NCBI GenBank assembly: GCA_020073545.1
Contig: JAIQEZ010000006.1
Coordinates: 1-64,000 of the forward strand
Length of the DNA: 64,000 nucleotides
Direction: 5' to 3'
From: Terriglobia bacterium
GTDB lineage: Bacteria; Acidobacteriota; Terriglobia; UBA7540
Of the stretch, positions 1 to 8,448 are shown piece after piece (the stretch's first letter is position 1; each line of letters begins with the position of its first letter). A program made the translations under genes and the position numbers. The notes beneath the pieces are model-generated. The model ran no database searches, had not been told where the DNA came from, and saw only the letters and a program-made list of their open reading frames with translations.

Positions 1-1055
1 CGCCAAGCGATGACGAAACTCGTCACCAGAATGTTCAGCAAGCCCACGGGCAGCAGGAATTTCCATCCGAGAGACATGAGCTGGTCGTAGCGGAAGCGCG
101 GAAGCGTGCCGCGCATCCAGATGTAGAAGAACAAGAAACAAAACACCTTCAGGCAAAACCAGAAAATGGGGAGAAGCATCCGCAACGGCGCCGGTCCGAA
201 CACGGGGCCATGCCAACCTCCAAAGAACAACAAGGTAGCGAGGCAGGAGACCGTCACCATGTTGGCATACTCCGAGATGAAGAACATGGCGAACTTCATA
301 CTGCTGTACTCGGTGTGGAAGCCGCCGACCAGCTCCGTTTCACCTTCGGGCAAATCAAAAGGCACGCGATTGGTTTCCGCCACCGCTGCCGTGAAGTAAA
401 CGAAGAAACCCACCGGCTGAACGAAGATATTCCAATGGGGCAGCCAGGTATTTACGCCCGCGATATGCCAGAAACCGCCTTGCGCGTCTACGATCCCGCG
501 CAGGCTGAGCGTACCCGCAATCATCAGCACGCCGACTACGGCCAATCCGAGAGAAAGCTCGTAACTGATCATCTGCGCCGAAGACCTTAGTGCGCCGAAC
601 AGGGGATACTTGCTGTTTGAGGACCATCCCGCGAGCGCGATGCTGTACACGCCCAGGGAGGTGACCGCAAAGACAAACAGCAGGCCTACATTCAGGTCCG
701 CGATTTGAAACTCAATCGGATGTCCGTGGAAGTTGAAACCCTCGCCGAAGGGGATTACGGAGATGGAAAGAAATGCCAGGACAAATCCCAGAAAGGGCGC
801 CAGCCAGTAAATCACCCGGTCGGCCTCGAGGGGCACGATATCTTCTTTCAAGATGAACTTTATGCCATCGGCCACCGGTTGCAGTAACCCATGCGGGCCC
901 ACGAGGTAGGGTCCCCAGCGCGCTTGAATGTGGGCCACCACCTTGCGCTCCAGCCACGTCAGATACGCGATGCTGGTCAACAAAGAAACCAGGACGACCG
1001 CGACCTTTACGCCCGCGACGACAAGGAGAAATTCCGTGTCAGAAAATGTGCCCAT
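1..1055 (-). CDS. nuoH: NADH-quinone oxidoreductase subunit H (partial, 3' end outside window)
   Basis: Membrane subunit of complex I that joins the quinone-binding site to the proton-pumping arm. The frame is open from an ATG at 1055 to the window edge (about 351 codons, nearly full length). The translation shows the family signatures WLERKVVAHIQARWGP near the N-terminus, GVYSIALAGWSSNSKYPLFG in the middle, and the conserved loop AAVAETNRVPFDLPEGETEL, followed by several hydrophobic helices. The start overlaps the 3' end of nuoG by 17 bases, so the two are translationally coupled. The stop codon, and any nuoI and later genes, lie beyond base 1. Confidence 0.95.
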   Translation of the reverse strand, partial: MGTFSDTEFLLVVAGVKVAVVLVSLLTSIAYLTWLERKVVAHIQARWGPYLVGPHGLLQPVADGIKFILKEDIVPLEADRVIYWLAPFLGFVLAFLSISVIPFGEGFNFHGHPIEFQIADLNVGLLFVFAVTSLGVYSIALAGWSSNSKYPLFGALRSSAQMISYELSLGLAVVGVLMIAGTLSLRGIVDAQGGFWHIAGVNTWLPHWNIFVQPVGFFVYFTAAVAETNRVPFDLPEGETELVGGFHTEYSSMKFAMFFISEYANMVTVSCLATLLFFGGWHGPVFGPAPLRMLLPIFWFCLKVFCFLFFYIWMRGTLPRFRYDQLMSLGWKFLLPVGLLNILVTSFVIAW

Positions 1056-3390
1056 GTGGTCTCTTGGCTTCGTCGACCGAGTTCAGCGCCCAACTATAGC
1101 GGCTCAACGTTCCAGATGTGAAGAGCGAATCTCGGGAAGAGAAAATCAAATCTGCGCTGGCGAGCTCCGGTGGCGTCCCGGCCGGCTGTGTCGCGACAGC
1201 GCGGCCGATGAGCAAGTTCGGCAGCGCAATCGCGTAGCCAGGCACCTGCGCGATGATTTCCCTTAGCACGTCATCAGAAGACTGGTAAGCCCACTTGTGG
1301 CCCAGCCGTCCTGCCAGCGCAAGCAGGATTTCTAAATCACTTCGCGTGCCCGCCTTCCGCATGGGTTTTTTCAAAACCTGCACTTGGCCGCAGCTGTTCG
1401 TTACGGTGCCGGACTTTTCCGCGAAGCTCGTCGCCGGCAGGACCACGTCGGCGGCCTCGGCTGTCTCGGTCGGAAACAGTTCCGCCACCATCAAAAAGGC
1501 CAATTTGCTCAGTTGCTCCTTGGGAAGGTGGAAGGTCTTGACAGGATTTGATCCAAAAACCAGCAGTGCCTTGATCTCACCCGATTGGGCACCTTGCAGG
1601 ATCGAGCGGATGTCGCGGCCGGGCTCCGTGGGTATTCTGAATTGCCAGGCAGCTTCGAAGCGTTCGCGAGCAGCCTGCTCCGGGAGGGGCAGGTAACCCG
1701 GCAATACGTCGGGTAACAACCCCATGTCGGCGGCCCCGCGGGAATTGGCATAATCGCCGAGCGCCACGAAGCGAGTACGACCGGGAAGCGCAAGTCCCCA
1801 GCGAACCAGGTCCGCCACGTCCTTCCCGCGGATCTCGTCACCGAAGATAATGACCGTATCGGATTCCTCCAGCAGCCCTTCGCGGAAGGAGTCGAAATCG
1901 CCGGTGCCGCCAACCACCAAGCCGGCGTGAGGCGCTTGAATTCCCGCCAAGGCCCGAATCGCGTCGGGCTCTCCACTCGTCCTGACGGTGACGCTGTGAG
2001 TTGCCTGACGTTGCAACTTGATTTCGCGGCTATTCAGCAAGTACAGATGTGCATTGTGCTGACGAACAGCCTGGCGAATCTGATAAGCGACCAGCGGATG
2101 CTGGTGGGTCGGGTCGTTGCCGACCACGAGAATGCTCGGAGCCTCGTAAATGTTCTGGATGGTCGCGTAGCGGTCGGTCGCCTTCACTTCCGTCAAAGCG
2201 CGCACCAGGGAACCGTAATCGGCGGTGCGGTGGTGGTCGAGGTTGTTGGTTCCCAGCACCGTGCGCGTCAAGCGGCCGAGCAGATAATTCTCCTCGTTTG
2301 TGGTGCGATTGGAGCCAATTACGGCGACCGAGGCCGGCCCGTGCTGCTTCAGGACGTCGTTGAGGCGATCGGCCACAACGCCCAGCGCTTCCTCCCAGGT
2401 TCCGGATTCCTGTTTGCCATTCTTGCGGATTAGTGGGGCCGTCAGCCGCTGGTCGCTGTTGACGAAGTCCCAACCAAACCGGCCTTTGACGCAAAGGAAC
2501 TCACCGTTGAAGCCGGAGTGGTCGCGGTTGTTGGCCCGGACGATTTCGTTGTTGCGCACCGAGAGTGTTGTCTTGCAGCCGTCGCCGCAGTGGTTGCAGA
2601 TGGTGCCCGAGTAGGTCATTTCCCAGGGGCGGGTCTTGTAGCGATAGGTGCCACTGGTAAGCGCGCCGACGGGGCAAACGTCAATGCACATTCCGCATTC
2701 TTCGCACTCCAGCTTCTCGCCGCGGTTCGGAATGATCTCGCTGTGCGCGCCGCGAAAGCCGATGCCGTAAGCATTCACGTCAAGGCCCTCGTCGCAAACC
2801 CGGACGCAGCGATAACAAAGGATGCACCGGGGCCAATCATAATAAACCAGGCTGGAAAACTTCCGTTCTTCATGGTGGAGCTTCGGTTCCATGAAGCGCG
2901 TCTCCGCCGCGCCATAGCGGAAGACCGCATCCTGCAGTTCGCACTCGCCGCCTTTGTCGCAGACGGGACAATCGAGCGGGTGATTGGTGAGCAGGAATTC
3001 CAGCATCGCCTTGCGGGCGTTCTTTACTTCCTCGGTCTCCGTGTGGACGACCATGCCCTTGGCGACGACCGTGGTGCAGGCGGTCTGGAGCTTGGGCATC
3101 TTCTCAATCGCCACCAGACACATGCGGCAGGCGCCTTGGAGCGTGAGGCCGGGATAATAGCAGTACGAGGGGATTTCAATCCCCGCTTGCTTGGCGGCTT
3201 CAATGAGCAGCGTCCCCGCGGGGACCTTCACTTCTTTACCGTCGATCGTCACGCTTACCGGTTCAGCGGCGGGGTTTAACTGTGGAGAAAGGCTCGGACT
3301 GCGAGTGTAGGGTCCCGGGACGTGGAGGTTCTCCGGCTTGGGGGGCAAGTCCAGGATGACGAACTGCGATTTGTGCGTCTGGTCTTTCAT
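1039..3390 (-). CDS. nuoG: NADH-quinone oxidoreductase subunit G
   Basis: Peripheral iron-sulfur subunit of complex I that relays electrons from NuoF/NuoE towards the quinone. It has 783 residues. After a Pro-rich N-terminal stretch of about 45 residues comes a [2Fe-2S] ferredoxin domain (C77, C88, C91, C105), then the His-Cys3 cluster (H137, C141, C144, C150) and two 4Fe-4S motifs (C189/192/195/199 and C229/232/235/239). A further CxxCxxxC...C set (C265, C268, C272, C300) would hold the optional N7 cluster. The rest is a molybdopterin-oxidoreductase-like domain. Its ATG overlaps the nuoF stop by 4 bases, and its end overlaps nuoH. Confidence 0.97.
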   Translation of the reverse strand: MKDQTHKSQFVILDLPPKPENLHVPGPYTRSPSLSPQLNPAAEPVSVTIDGKEVKVPAGTLLIEAAKQAGIEIPSYCYYPGLTLQGACRMCLVAIEKMPKLQTACTTVVAKGMVVHTETEEVKNARKAMLEFLLTNHPLDCPVCDKGGECELQDAVFRYGAAETRFMEPKLHHEERKFSSLVYYDWPRCILCYRCVRVCDEGLDVNAYGIGFRGAHSEIIPNRGEKLECEECGMCIDVCPVGALTSGTYRYKTRPWEMTYSGTICNHCGDGCKTTLSVRNNEIVRANNRDHSGFNGEFLCVKGRFGWDFVNSDQRLTAPLIRKNGKQESGTWEEALGVVADRLNDVLKQHGPASVAVIGSNRTTNEENYLLGRLTRTVLGTNNLDHHRTADYGSLVRALTEVKATDRYATIQNIYEAPSILVVGNDPTHQHPLVAYQIRQAVRQHNAHLYLLNSREIKLQRQATHSVTVRTSGEPDAIRALAGIQAPHAGLVVGGTGDFDSFREGLLEESDTVIIFGDEIRGKDVADLVRWGLALPGRTRFVALGDYANSRGAADMGLLPDVLPGYLPLPEQAARERFEAAWQFRIPTEPGRDIRSILQGAQSGEIKALLVFGSNPVKTFHLPKEQLSKLAFLMVAELFPTETAEAADVVLPATSFAEKSGTVTNSCGQVQVLKKPMRKAGTRSDLEILLALAGRLGHKWAYQSSDDVLREIIAQVPGYAIALPNLLIGRAVATQPAGTPPELASADLIFSSRDSLFTSGTLSRYSWALNSVDEAKRPHGHIF

Positions 3391-4721
3391 GCGACGCTCA
3401 CTGCCTTCTTCTCATAAGGGCAGTAGCCGAGCTTTAGATGCTCTTCGAACTCGTGCCGGAACTTCTGGAGGATGCTGATGGTCGGCATCGCGGCGGCGTC
3501 CCCCAGCGGGCAGAGGGTCTTGCCCAGGATGTTGTAAGCAACGTCCAGCGCCGTGTCAGGATCGTCGGGAAGTGCGCCGCCCGAATGAAAGCGCTCGAGC
3601 AAACGCTTCAGCCAGGAAGTTCCTTCGCGGCAGGGAATACACCAGCCACAGGATTCGTGCGCGTAAAACCTCATGATGCGGCCTGCAACCTTCACCATGC
3701 ACGTGTCCTCATCCATGATGACGACCCCGCCGGAGCCCAGCATGGAACCGATCTTGGCGACGGAGTCGTAATCCATAGCCACGTCGATTTCCTCGGCAGT
3801 CAGCACCGGGCACGATGAGCCACCGGGAATCACGGCCTTGAGCCGCTTGCCGCGCGGTACGCCGCCACCGACTTCCTCGATCATCCGGCGCAGGGGAAAG
3901 CCCATCGGCAATTCGTAGATTCCTGGACGCGAGATGTGGCCACTCAAGCAGAAAAGGCGCGTGCCGCCGTTCTTGGGTGAGCCCAGCTTGGCGTACCAGC
4001 CTGCGCCGTTCAGGATGATGTGAGGAATATTGGAAAGCGTTTCTACGTTGTTGATGACGGTCGGCCCGCCGTAGAGGCCCAAGACCGCAGGAAAGGGCGG
4101 CTTGATGCGGGGGTAACCGCGCAGGCCCTCCAGGGAATTCAGGAGCGCAGTTTCTTCTCCGCACTCGTAGGCGCCCGCTCCCGTGTGCGTGCAAAGGTCG
4201 AAATCGAAGCCGGAACCGAGAAGATTCTTACCAAGATAGCCGCGCGCGTAGGCTTCCGCCAATGCACGATCCACGATTTCGAGGAGGTAACGATACTCGC
4301 CGCGAACATAGATGAATCCCTGATGCGCTTGAATAGCATAGCCCGAAATGATAATGCCTTCGATGAGCTGATGTGGGTCATACTCCATTAGGGGGCGGTC
4401 CTTGCAAGTGCCGGGCTCGCTCTCATCCGCGTTGCATACCACGTACTTGAGCTTGGCCGATTGCTTGGGTACGAAACTCCATTTCATGCCCGTATTGAAG
4501 CCGGCGCCGCCGCGGCCGCGCAGGCCGGAGTTCTTCACCTCGTTGATGACGTCCTCGGGTTTCGTGGCCAAGGCTTTCTTCAAGGCCTGGTACCCGTCAT
4601 GTTGCAGATAGACGTCGAGGGAGGCCGAGTTGGGTAGGGCAAAACGCTTGCTGATGACCTTCACCTCGAGCGGGCTATTGCCCATCGGATTGTCATAGCC
4701 AGGCATAAGAGGGAACTGCAC
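3387..4721 (-). CDS. nuoF: NADH-quinone oxidoreductase subunit F (NADH/FMN-binding)
   Basis: The 51-kDa-type subunit that oxidises NADH with FMN and holds the N3 [4Fe-4S] cluster. It has 444 residues. The glycine-rich NADH/FMN motif GRGGAGFNTGMKWSF lies near residue 70, and the FMN loop GAGAYECGEETALLNSLEG is near residue 190. The cluster ligands are visible in ESCGWCIPCREGT plus a distal Cys in TLCPLGDAAA. It follows nuoE by 27 bases and overlaps nuoG by 4 bases. Length and motifs are typical, and nothing suggests damage. Confidence 0.97.
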   Translation of the reverse strand: MQFPLMPGYDNPMGNSPLEVKVISKRFALPNSASLDVYLQHDGYQALKKALATKPEDVINEVKNSGLRGRGGAGFNTGMKWSFVPKQSAKLKYVVCNADESEPGTCKDRPLMEYDPHQLIEGIIISGYAIQAHQGFIYVRGEYRYLLEIVDRALAEAYARGYLGKNLLGSGFDFDLCTHTGAGAYECGEETALLNSLEGLRGYPRIKPPFPAVLGLYGGPTVINNVETLSNIPHIILNGAGWYAKLGSPKNGGTRLFCLSGHISRPGIYELPMGFPLRRMIEEVGGGVPRGKRLKAVIPGGSSCPVLTAEEIDVAMDYDSVAKIGSMLGSGGVVIMDEDTCMVKVAGRIMRFYAHESCGWCIPCREGTSWLKRLLERFHSGGALPDDPDTALDVAYNILGKTLCPLGDAAAMPTISILQKFRHEFEEHLKLGYCPYEKKAVSVA

Positions 4722-4748
4722 CCCCCGGGGGGCGTGTCCGGTCCCCTT

Positions 4749-5237
4749 TCAAATTTTCGAACGTGGCTCTTTCTTCTTCAGCTCATCGATGAGCGCGTCG
4801 ACCTTTTCCGGAGTCAGGTTTTCGTAATAGTCGTAATTCACCTGCATCGCTGGCGCCCCGCAGCAAGCTCCCAGGCACTCGACCTCTTCGAGCGAAAACA
4901 GGCCGTCCGGTGTGGTTTGCTTGTGTCCAATTCCAAGCTTCTGGCAGCAGTGGTCGAAGAGCTCGTCGGCGCCCCGCAACATGCAGGAGATGTTGGTGCA
5001 AACCTGAATGTTGTATTTACCGACAGGCTGCCGGTGGAGCATCGAATAATAAGAGATAACTTCCGTGACCTCGATGGGCCGCACGTCCACGCGCCGCGCG
5101 ACCTCCGCGATGACTTCGTCGCTCACATGGCCGACTTCGTCTTGAGCGTAAAGAAGCAGAGGCACCATCGCCGAGCGCTTCAGCGGATAGCGCGTGATGA
5201 TCTGATCGAATTTTCTGCTGAGCGTTTGGGAAATCAT
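4749..5237 (-). CDS. nuoE: NADH-quinone oxidoreductase subunit E
   Basis: The 24-kDa-type thioredoxin-fold subunit of complex I carrying the N1a [2Fe-2S] cluster next to NuoF. It has 162 residues. Cluster cysteines are visible in VCTNISCMLRG and VECLGACCGAPAM, and the N-terminal helical part (LYAQDEVGHVSDEVIAEVA) is typical of the family. It starts immediately after the nuoD stop with no gap and is followed closely by nuoF. The same fold occurs in NAD-linked hydrogenases, but the flanking nuoD and nuoF make complex I the clear assignment. Confidence 0.96.
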   Translation of the reverse strand: MISQTLSRKFDQIITRYPLKRSAMVPLLLYAQDEVGHVSDEVIAEVARRVDVRPIEVTEVISYYSMLHRQPVGKYNIQVCTNISCMLRGADELFDHCCQKLGIGHKQTTPDGLFSLEEVECLGACCGAPAMQVNYDYYENLTPEKVDALIDELKKKEPRSKI

Positions 5238-6434
5238 TTAGCGATCCACTTCTCCCAGTACGATATCGATGGTCCCGATGCAAGCCACGACGTCGGCGAT
5301 CAATCGCCCTTCGATCAGCTTCGGCAAAGCCTGCAAGTTGGCGAAGGAGGGCGCGCGGACGTGGCAGCGGAAGGGTTTCGGCGATCCGTCGCTGACCATG
5401 TAGAACCCCAGTTCGCCGCGCGGCGATTCGATGGCCTGGTAGACCTCACCGACCGGCGGATGGAAGCCCTCGGTCACAATCTTGAAGTGATAGATCAGCG
5501 CCTCGATGGAAGTCTTCATGCTCTCGCGCTCGGGCATGACGATGTGCGGGGCGTTGGCTTTGACCGGCCCGTCCGGCAAGCCTTCCATGGCCTGCTGTAC
5601 GATGCGGAGTGACTGGCGCATTTCCTCGATGCGCACCAGGTAGCGCGCGTACACGTCGCCTGCGGGGTGAGTTGCGACTTTGAAATCGAACTTGTCGTAG
5701 TTTGAATAGGGTTGCTTCTTACGGATGTCCCAGTCCACTCCGGAGCCGCGTAGGGAGGGGCCAGAGAGGCCGTAGGCGATGGCGTCTTCCCCTGAAATGT
5801 ACCCGACGCCCTGCGTCCGGCGCAGCCAGATAGGGTTCTTCGTGAGCAAGGCCTCGTATTCGTCGATGCGTTCGGGAAACATCTTCACGAATTTCTCGAC
5901 GTGCTTCAGCCAGCCCAGTGGAGGCTCAAGCGCCAGCCCCCCGATCCGGAAGTAGCTGGTCATCATGCGCTGGCCGGAGACGGCCTCAAAAATGTGCAAA
6001 ATATCCTCGCGCTCGCGGAAACAATAAAGGAAGACCGACATGGCGCCGATGTCGATGGCGTGGGTGCCCAGCCACACCAAATGACTTTGGATACGCGTCA
6101 GTTCGGTGAGCAGAACGCGAATCCACTGCGCGCGCGGCGGAATTTCGAGATCGAGCAGCTTTTCCGTCGCCAGGCAGAATCCCAGGTTGTTCGAGAGTGG
6201 GGCGAGGTAATCGATGCGGTCGGTGAGGGTAATCCCCTGGGAATAGGTCATGCTCTCGAAGGATTTTTCGAAGCCGGTGTGCAGATACCCGATATCATAG
6301 AGGCTACGCACGACGGTCTCACCCTCCAGCTCGAGCACCAACCGCAACACCCCGTGCGTCGAGGGGTGCTGCGGGCCCATGCTGAGGATGACCCGTTCCG
6401 CTTTGCCCGGAATTCTTTCCAGTGTGACCGGCAT
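5238..6434 (-). CDS. nuoD: NADH-quinone oxidoreductase subunit D
   Basis: The 49-kDa-type subunit forming the quinone-reaction chamber of complex I, related to [NiFe]-hydrogenase large subunits but without their metal cysteines. It has 398 residues. It opens with the family hallmark MGPQHPSTHGVLRL and contains the conserved GYLHTGFEK and DRIDYLAPLSNN segments. It ends at VVACIGTIDIVLGEVDR, the expected C-terminus. The gene abuts nuoC upstream (stop at 6435, start at 6434) and nuoE downstream. Translation is probably coupled along the whole run. Confidence 0.97.
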   Translation of the reverse strand: MPVTLERIPGKAERVILSMGPQHPSTHGVLRLVLELEGETVVRSLYDIGYLHTGFEKSFESMTYSQGITLTDRIDYLAPLSNNLGFCLATEKLLDLEIPPRAQWIRVLLTELTRIQSHLVWLGTHAIDIGAMSVFLYCFREREDILHIFEAVSGQRMMTSYFRIGGLALEPPLGWLKHVEKFVKMFPERIDEYEALLTKNPIWLRRTQGVGYISGEDAIAYGLSGPSLRGSGVDWDIRKKQPYSNYDKFDFKVATHPAGDVYARYLVRIEEMRQSLRIVQQAMEGLPDGPVKANAPHIVMPERESMKTSIEALIYHFKIVTEGFHPPVGEVYQAIESPRGELGFYMVSDGSPKPFRCHVRAPSFANLQALPKLIEGRLIADVVACIGTIDIVLGEVDR

Positions 6435-6908
6435 TTATCGATAACCCTCAGTGGGGTAGTCTTTGCGCAACGGGTGGCCTTCCCAGTCTTCGGGCAGCAG
6501 AAGCCGCTGCAGGAAGGGATGACCCTCAAAGACGATTCCGAACAGATCGAACACCTCGCGCTCAAAGGCGTTGGCGGAAGGCCAAACGGGAACGGCGGTG
6601 TTGGCGCGCGGATTCTGGCCCGAAACACGAATATTCAGGCGCAGCCGCTCGGCAGTTTCGATCGAGAGCAGGTGATACACAACCTCGAAGCGCGGTTCCT
6701 GGGGGTAAAGGTCCAACGCTGTGACGTCCGCGAGGAAACTGAACTTGAGCCCAGGCTCATCGCGGAGAAATTCGCAGGCCCGGATGAGATGGGCCGGCCG
6801 GATGTAGAGCGTTACCTCATCGCGGAAAGCGCGCGCATCTTCAATCGCCTCCGGGTCATATTTCTGCAATTCCTTGAAAGCCAAATTGTTTGCTAGGTCG
6901 GCGGCCAT
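6435..6908 (-). CDS. nuoC: NADH-quinone oxidoreductase subunit C
   Basis: The 30-kDa-type subunit, a structural partner of NuoD in the connecting module of complex I. I chose the ATG at 6908 (157 residues, MAADLANNLAF...) rather than the longer open frame to 7001, whose extra N-terminal residues are low-complexity and unlike the family. The signature is visible as NAFEREVFDLFGIVFEGHP followed by LPEDWEGHPLRKDYP. In most nuo operons nuoB lies just upstream. Here the next 420 bases hold a MITE-like element and no nuoB. Confidence 0.93.
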   Translation of the reverse strand: MAADLANNLAFKELQKYDPEAIEDARAFRDEVTLYIRPAHLIRACEFLRDEPGLKFSFLADVTALDLYPQEPRFEVVYHLLSIETAERLRLNIRVSGQNPRANTAVPVWPSANAFEREVFDLFGIVFEGHPFLQRLLLPEDWEGHPLRKDYPTEGYR

Positions 6909-7091
6909 AGAGGTTGGTTCAGAATGCAGGGCGAGAGGTTCGCTTCGTCCGCGCGCGCAGTCGGAGTTGTTGCTGCACGCTCCGGCTTCTCGTCTCTGCA
7001 CGAAAATCCCAACAAGCGCGCGAAGGACGAGCCTTTCCTCGTTCAGATCCTTCCGCGCGATAGCCTGGTGGCCCTGGCGGTCGCCAAGAAG

Positions 7092-7334
7092 CTAGCGCCG
7101 TTCCAACTATTTCGAGCGATTCTCCAGGAGCCAGGTTGCCAGCCTTTGCCGCAAGTACTTTTCCCTCTGCCGGTCTTCAGGTATCGCTCTCGCCTGCGCC
7201 CATCCGCTTCGAGCCAACAGGCTTCATAGTAAGCCAAGCGCAGCGGCCACCTCTGCCGGGTCGACTCCACCCGTCCTTGAGGCTAATCAGAACGTACGTG
7301 CAAAACCTAGGCCAACAAGTTGGAACGGCACTAG
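7092..7334. mobile_element. MITE-like element A (nuoC-nuoA junction)
   Basis: A 243-bp segment. Both ends carry CTAG (7092-7095 and 7331-7334), which reads as a 4-bp target duplication. Inside these are terminal inverted repeats of 13 bases, (C/T)GCCGTTCCAACT, with one mismatch between the ends. No transposase gene fits inside. Copies with the same ends lie at 14082, 36387 and 48416. The YTAR-type target is characteristic of the IS5 group, so I infer a non-autonomous IS5-like derivative. The right-hand CTAG supplies the TAG stop codon of nuoA. Bases 6909-7091 next to it contain no recognisable gene. Confidence 0.7.
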
Positions 7335-7699
7335 CGGGTCCACTCCAGAGCGCCTTTTTTCCAGATATAGATGTACCCGGCTAGTAAGATGGCGATGTAC
7401 AAGAACATCTCGACGAAGCCGAACCACTTCAGGCTCTTGAAAACTACGGCCCAAGGATAAAGAAACACCGCCTCGACGTCGAACAGGATGAAGAGCATCC
7501 CCACCAGATAGAAGCTGACTGAAAAGCGTTCACGGGCGTTGCCGACAGGAGGAATCCCGCACTCATAGGGAGAGAGTTTCTCCCGCGTGGGCCGCTTCAC
7601 CCCCACCCACCAAGACAACCCCAGGAGGGCCGAAGCGAGCACCACAACCGCCACAAAATGCAGCAAAACAGGGATGTAAAGTCCAGCCATTGCAGTCAT
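7331..7699 (-). CDS. nuoA: NADH-quinone oxidoreductase subunit A
   Basis: Small membrane subunit of complex I, 122 residues, with three hydrophobic helices and the conserved loop SPYECGIPPVGNARERFSV. The typical LFILFDVEAVFLYPW helix follows. It can start at 7699 or at the second ATG three codons on. It is the first gene of the operon, downstream of a strong sigma-70-like promoter at 7736-7765. Its TAG stop lies exactly in the CTAG that bounds MITE-like element A, so the insertion preserved the reading frame and the natural end. Confidence 0.95.
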   Translation of the reverse strand: MTAMAGLYIPVLLHFVAVVVLASALLGLSWWVGVKRPTREKLSPYECGIPPVGNARERFSVSFYLVGMLFILFDVEAVFLYPWAVVFKSLKWFGFVEMFLYIAILLAGYIYIWKKGALEWTR

Positions 7700-7735
7700 T
7701 TACGGGGACTTTTGCGTGTCTGCCCCAAGCCCAAA

Positions 7736-7765
7736 ACTATACGAGGCGGCTCCGAGTAGTGTCAA
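7736..7765 (-). promoter_or_regulatory. Sigma-70-type promoter of the nuo operon
   Basis: Read on the minus strand, TTGACA (7765-7760) is followed by an 18-base spacer and TATAGT (7741-7736). This gives a perfect -35 and a 5-of-6 match at -10, about 37 bases before the nuoA ATG. It is the best sigma-70 match seen in this intergenic region and points away from the divergent gene at 7848. Confidence 0.65.
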
Positions 7766-7847
7766 GTTTTTTCTTGCCTGCGTGGGGTGGAGTCAGTAAC
7801 ATTTGACGTATTCAATCAGGGCGTTGGCCAGCCCTAGGACGCGAACC

Positions 7848-8120
7848 ATGGTGATGGGGTTCAACACCGACATCGAACGCGACGGCGTGGTATATCACAT
7901 TCAGACAGAACCTCGGAAAAACGCGGGGATCGAAACCACGGTATACACGCAGGGCGCCGTCATCCACAAGTTAAAGAGTTCTTACCAGGACTTGCTGAAC
8001 TCTCCCGGTTTCAGTGATGAGAAATTGAGGCGCCGATTCGAAGACCAGCATCGACAGGTTATCGCGCGCATTCGCGCAGGCGAGATCAACCCCCCTGCTC
8101 AACAGGCGAGTCCTTCCTGA
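7848..8120 (+). CDS. Conserved hypothetical protein
   Basis: A small soluble protein of 90 residues with no signal peptide or membrane segment. Its N-terminal half (MVMGFNTDIERDGVVYHIQT...) looks like a compact beta-rich domain, and its C-terminal half is charged and probably helical (LRRRFEDQHRQVIARIRAG). I chose ATG 7848 because AGGA lies about 8 bases upstream; ATG 7854 is the alternative. I cannot name a function. It lies 13 bases upstream of the ThiS-like gene and could be co-transcribed with it. Confidence 0.7.
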   Translation: MVMGFNTDIERDGVVYHIQTEPRKNAGIETTVYTQGAVIHKLKSSYQDLLNSPGFSDEKLRRRFEDQHRQVIARIRAGEINPPAQQASPS

Positions 8121-8133
8121 CCTGGAGTCCCCG

Positions 8134-8373
8134 TTGATTGCCATGCATCTGAACGGAGAATTGCGCGAGGTCCCCGAAGGGCTGAACTTAGCCGCTTTGC
8201 TCGATTGGCTCAAGTTGCCCGCTGAGCGCGTGGCGGTGGAGCGGAACCTGGAGATCGTCCCTAGGTCCAGATGGGGCGAGACGATCATCCAGGCCAACGA
8301 CCGTTTGGAAGTGGTACACTTTGTGGGCGGCGGCAAGTTTGTCCTCACCGCGCCCTTCCGGGGCAGGGAATAA
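8134..8373 (+). CDS. thiS: ThiS-like sulfur carrier protein with C-terminal extension
   Basis: Ubiquitin-fold (MoaD/ThiS) protein, 76-79 residues. The start is either TTG 8134 (good spacing from GGAG) or ATG 8143. The pattern MHLNGELREVPEGLNLAALL, VERNLEIVPRSRW and the terminal NDRLEVVHFVGGG matches ThiS, the sulfur donor for thiazole synthesis, which is adenylated and thiocarboxylated on its last glycine. Here 12 more residues (KFVLTAPFRGRE) follow the glycines. Unless a protease removes them, the protein cannot be thiocarboxylated. No thiG or thiF is nearby. It might instead serve another sulfur-transfer route. Confidence 0.75.
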   Translation: MIAMHLNGELREVPEGLNLAALLDWLKLPAERVAVERNLEIVPRSRWGETIIQANDRLEVVHFVGGGKFVLTAPFRGRE

Positions 8374-8448
8374 GACCGGGCGACCCGGAACGTCGAGGGG
8401 TCCCGCCTGCGGGAGCAAGGCTTCGCGCCGAGTGTTTCGACTCTTGAA

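Noticed and set aside
7043-7270. A 75-codon minus-strand frame inside MITE-like element A as a remnant of nuoB
   Set aside because: Its translation contains none of the NuoB cysteine motifs and no resemblance to the family.
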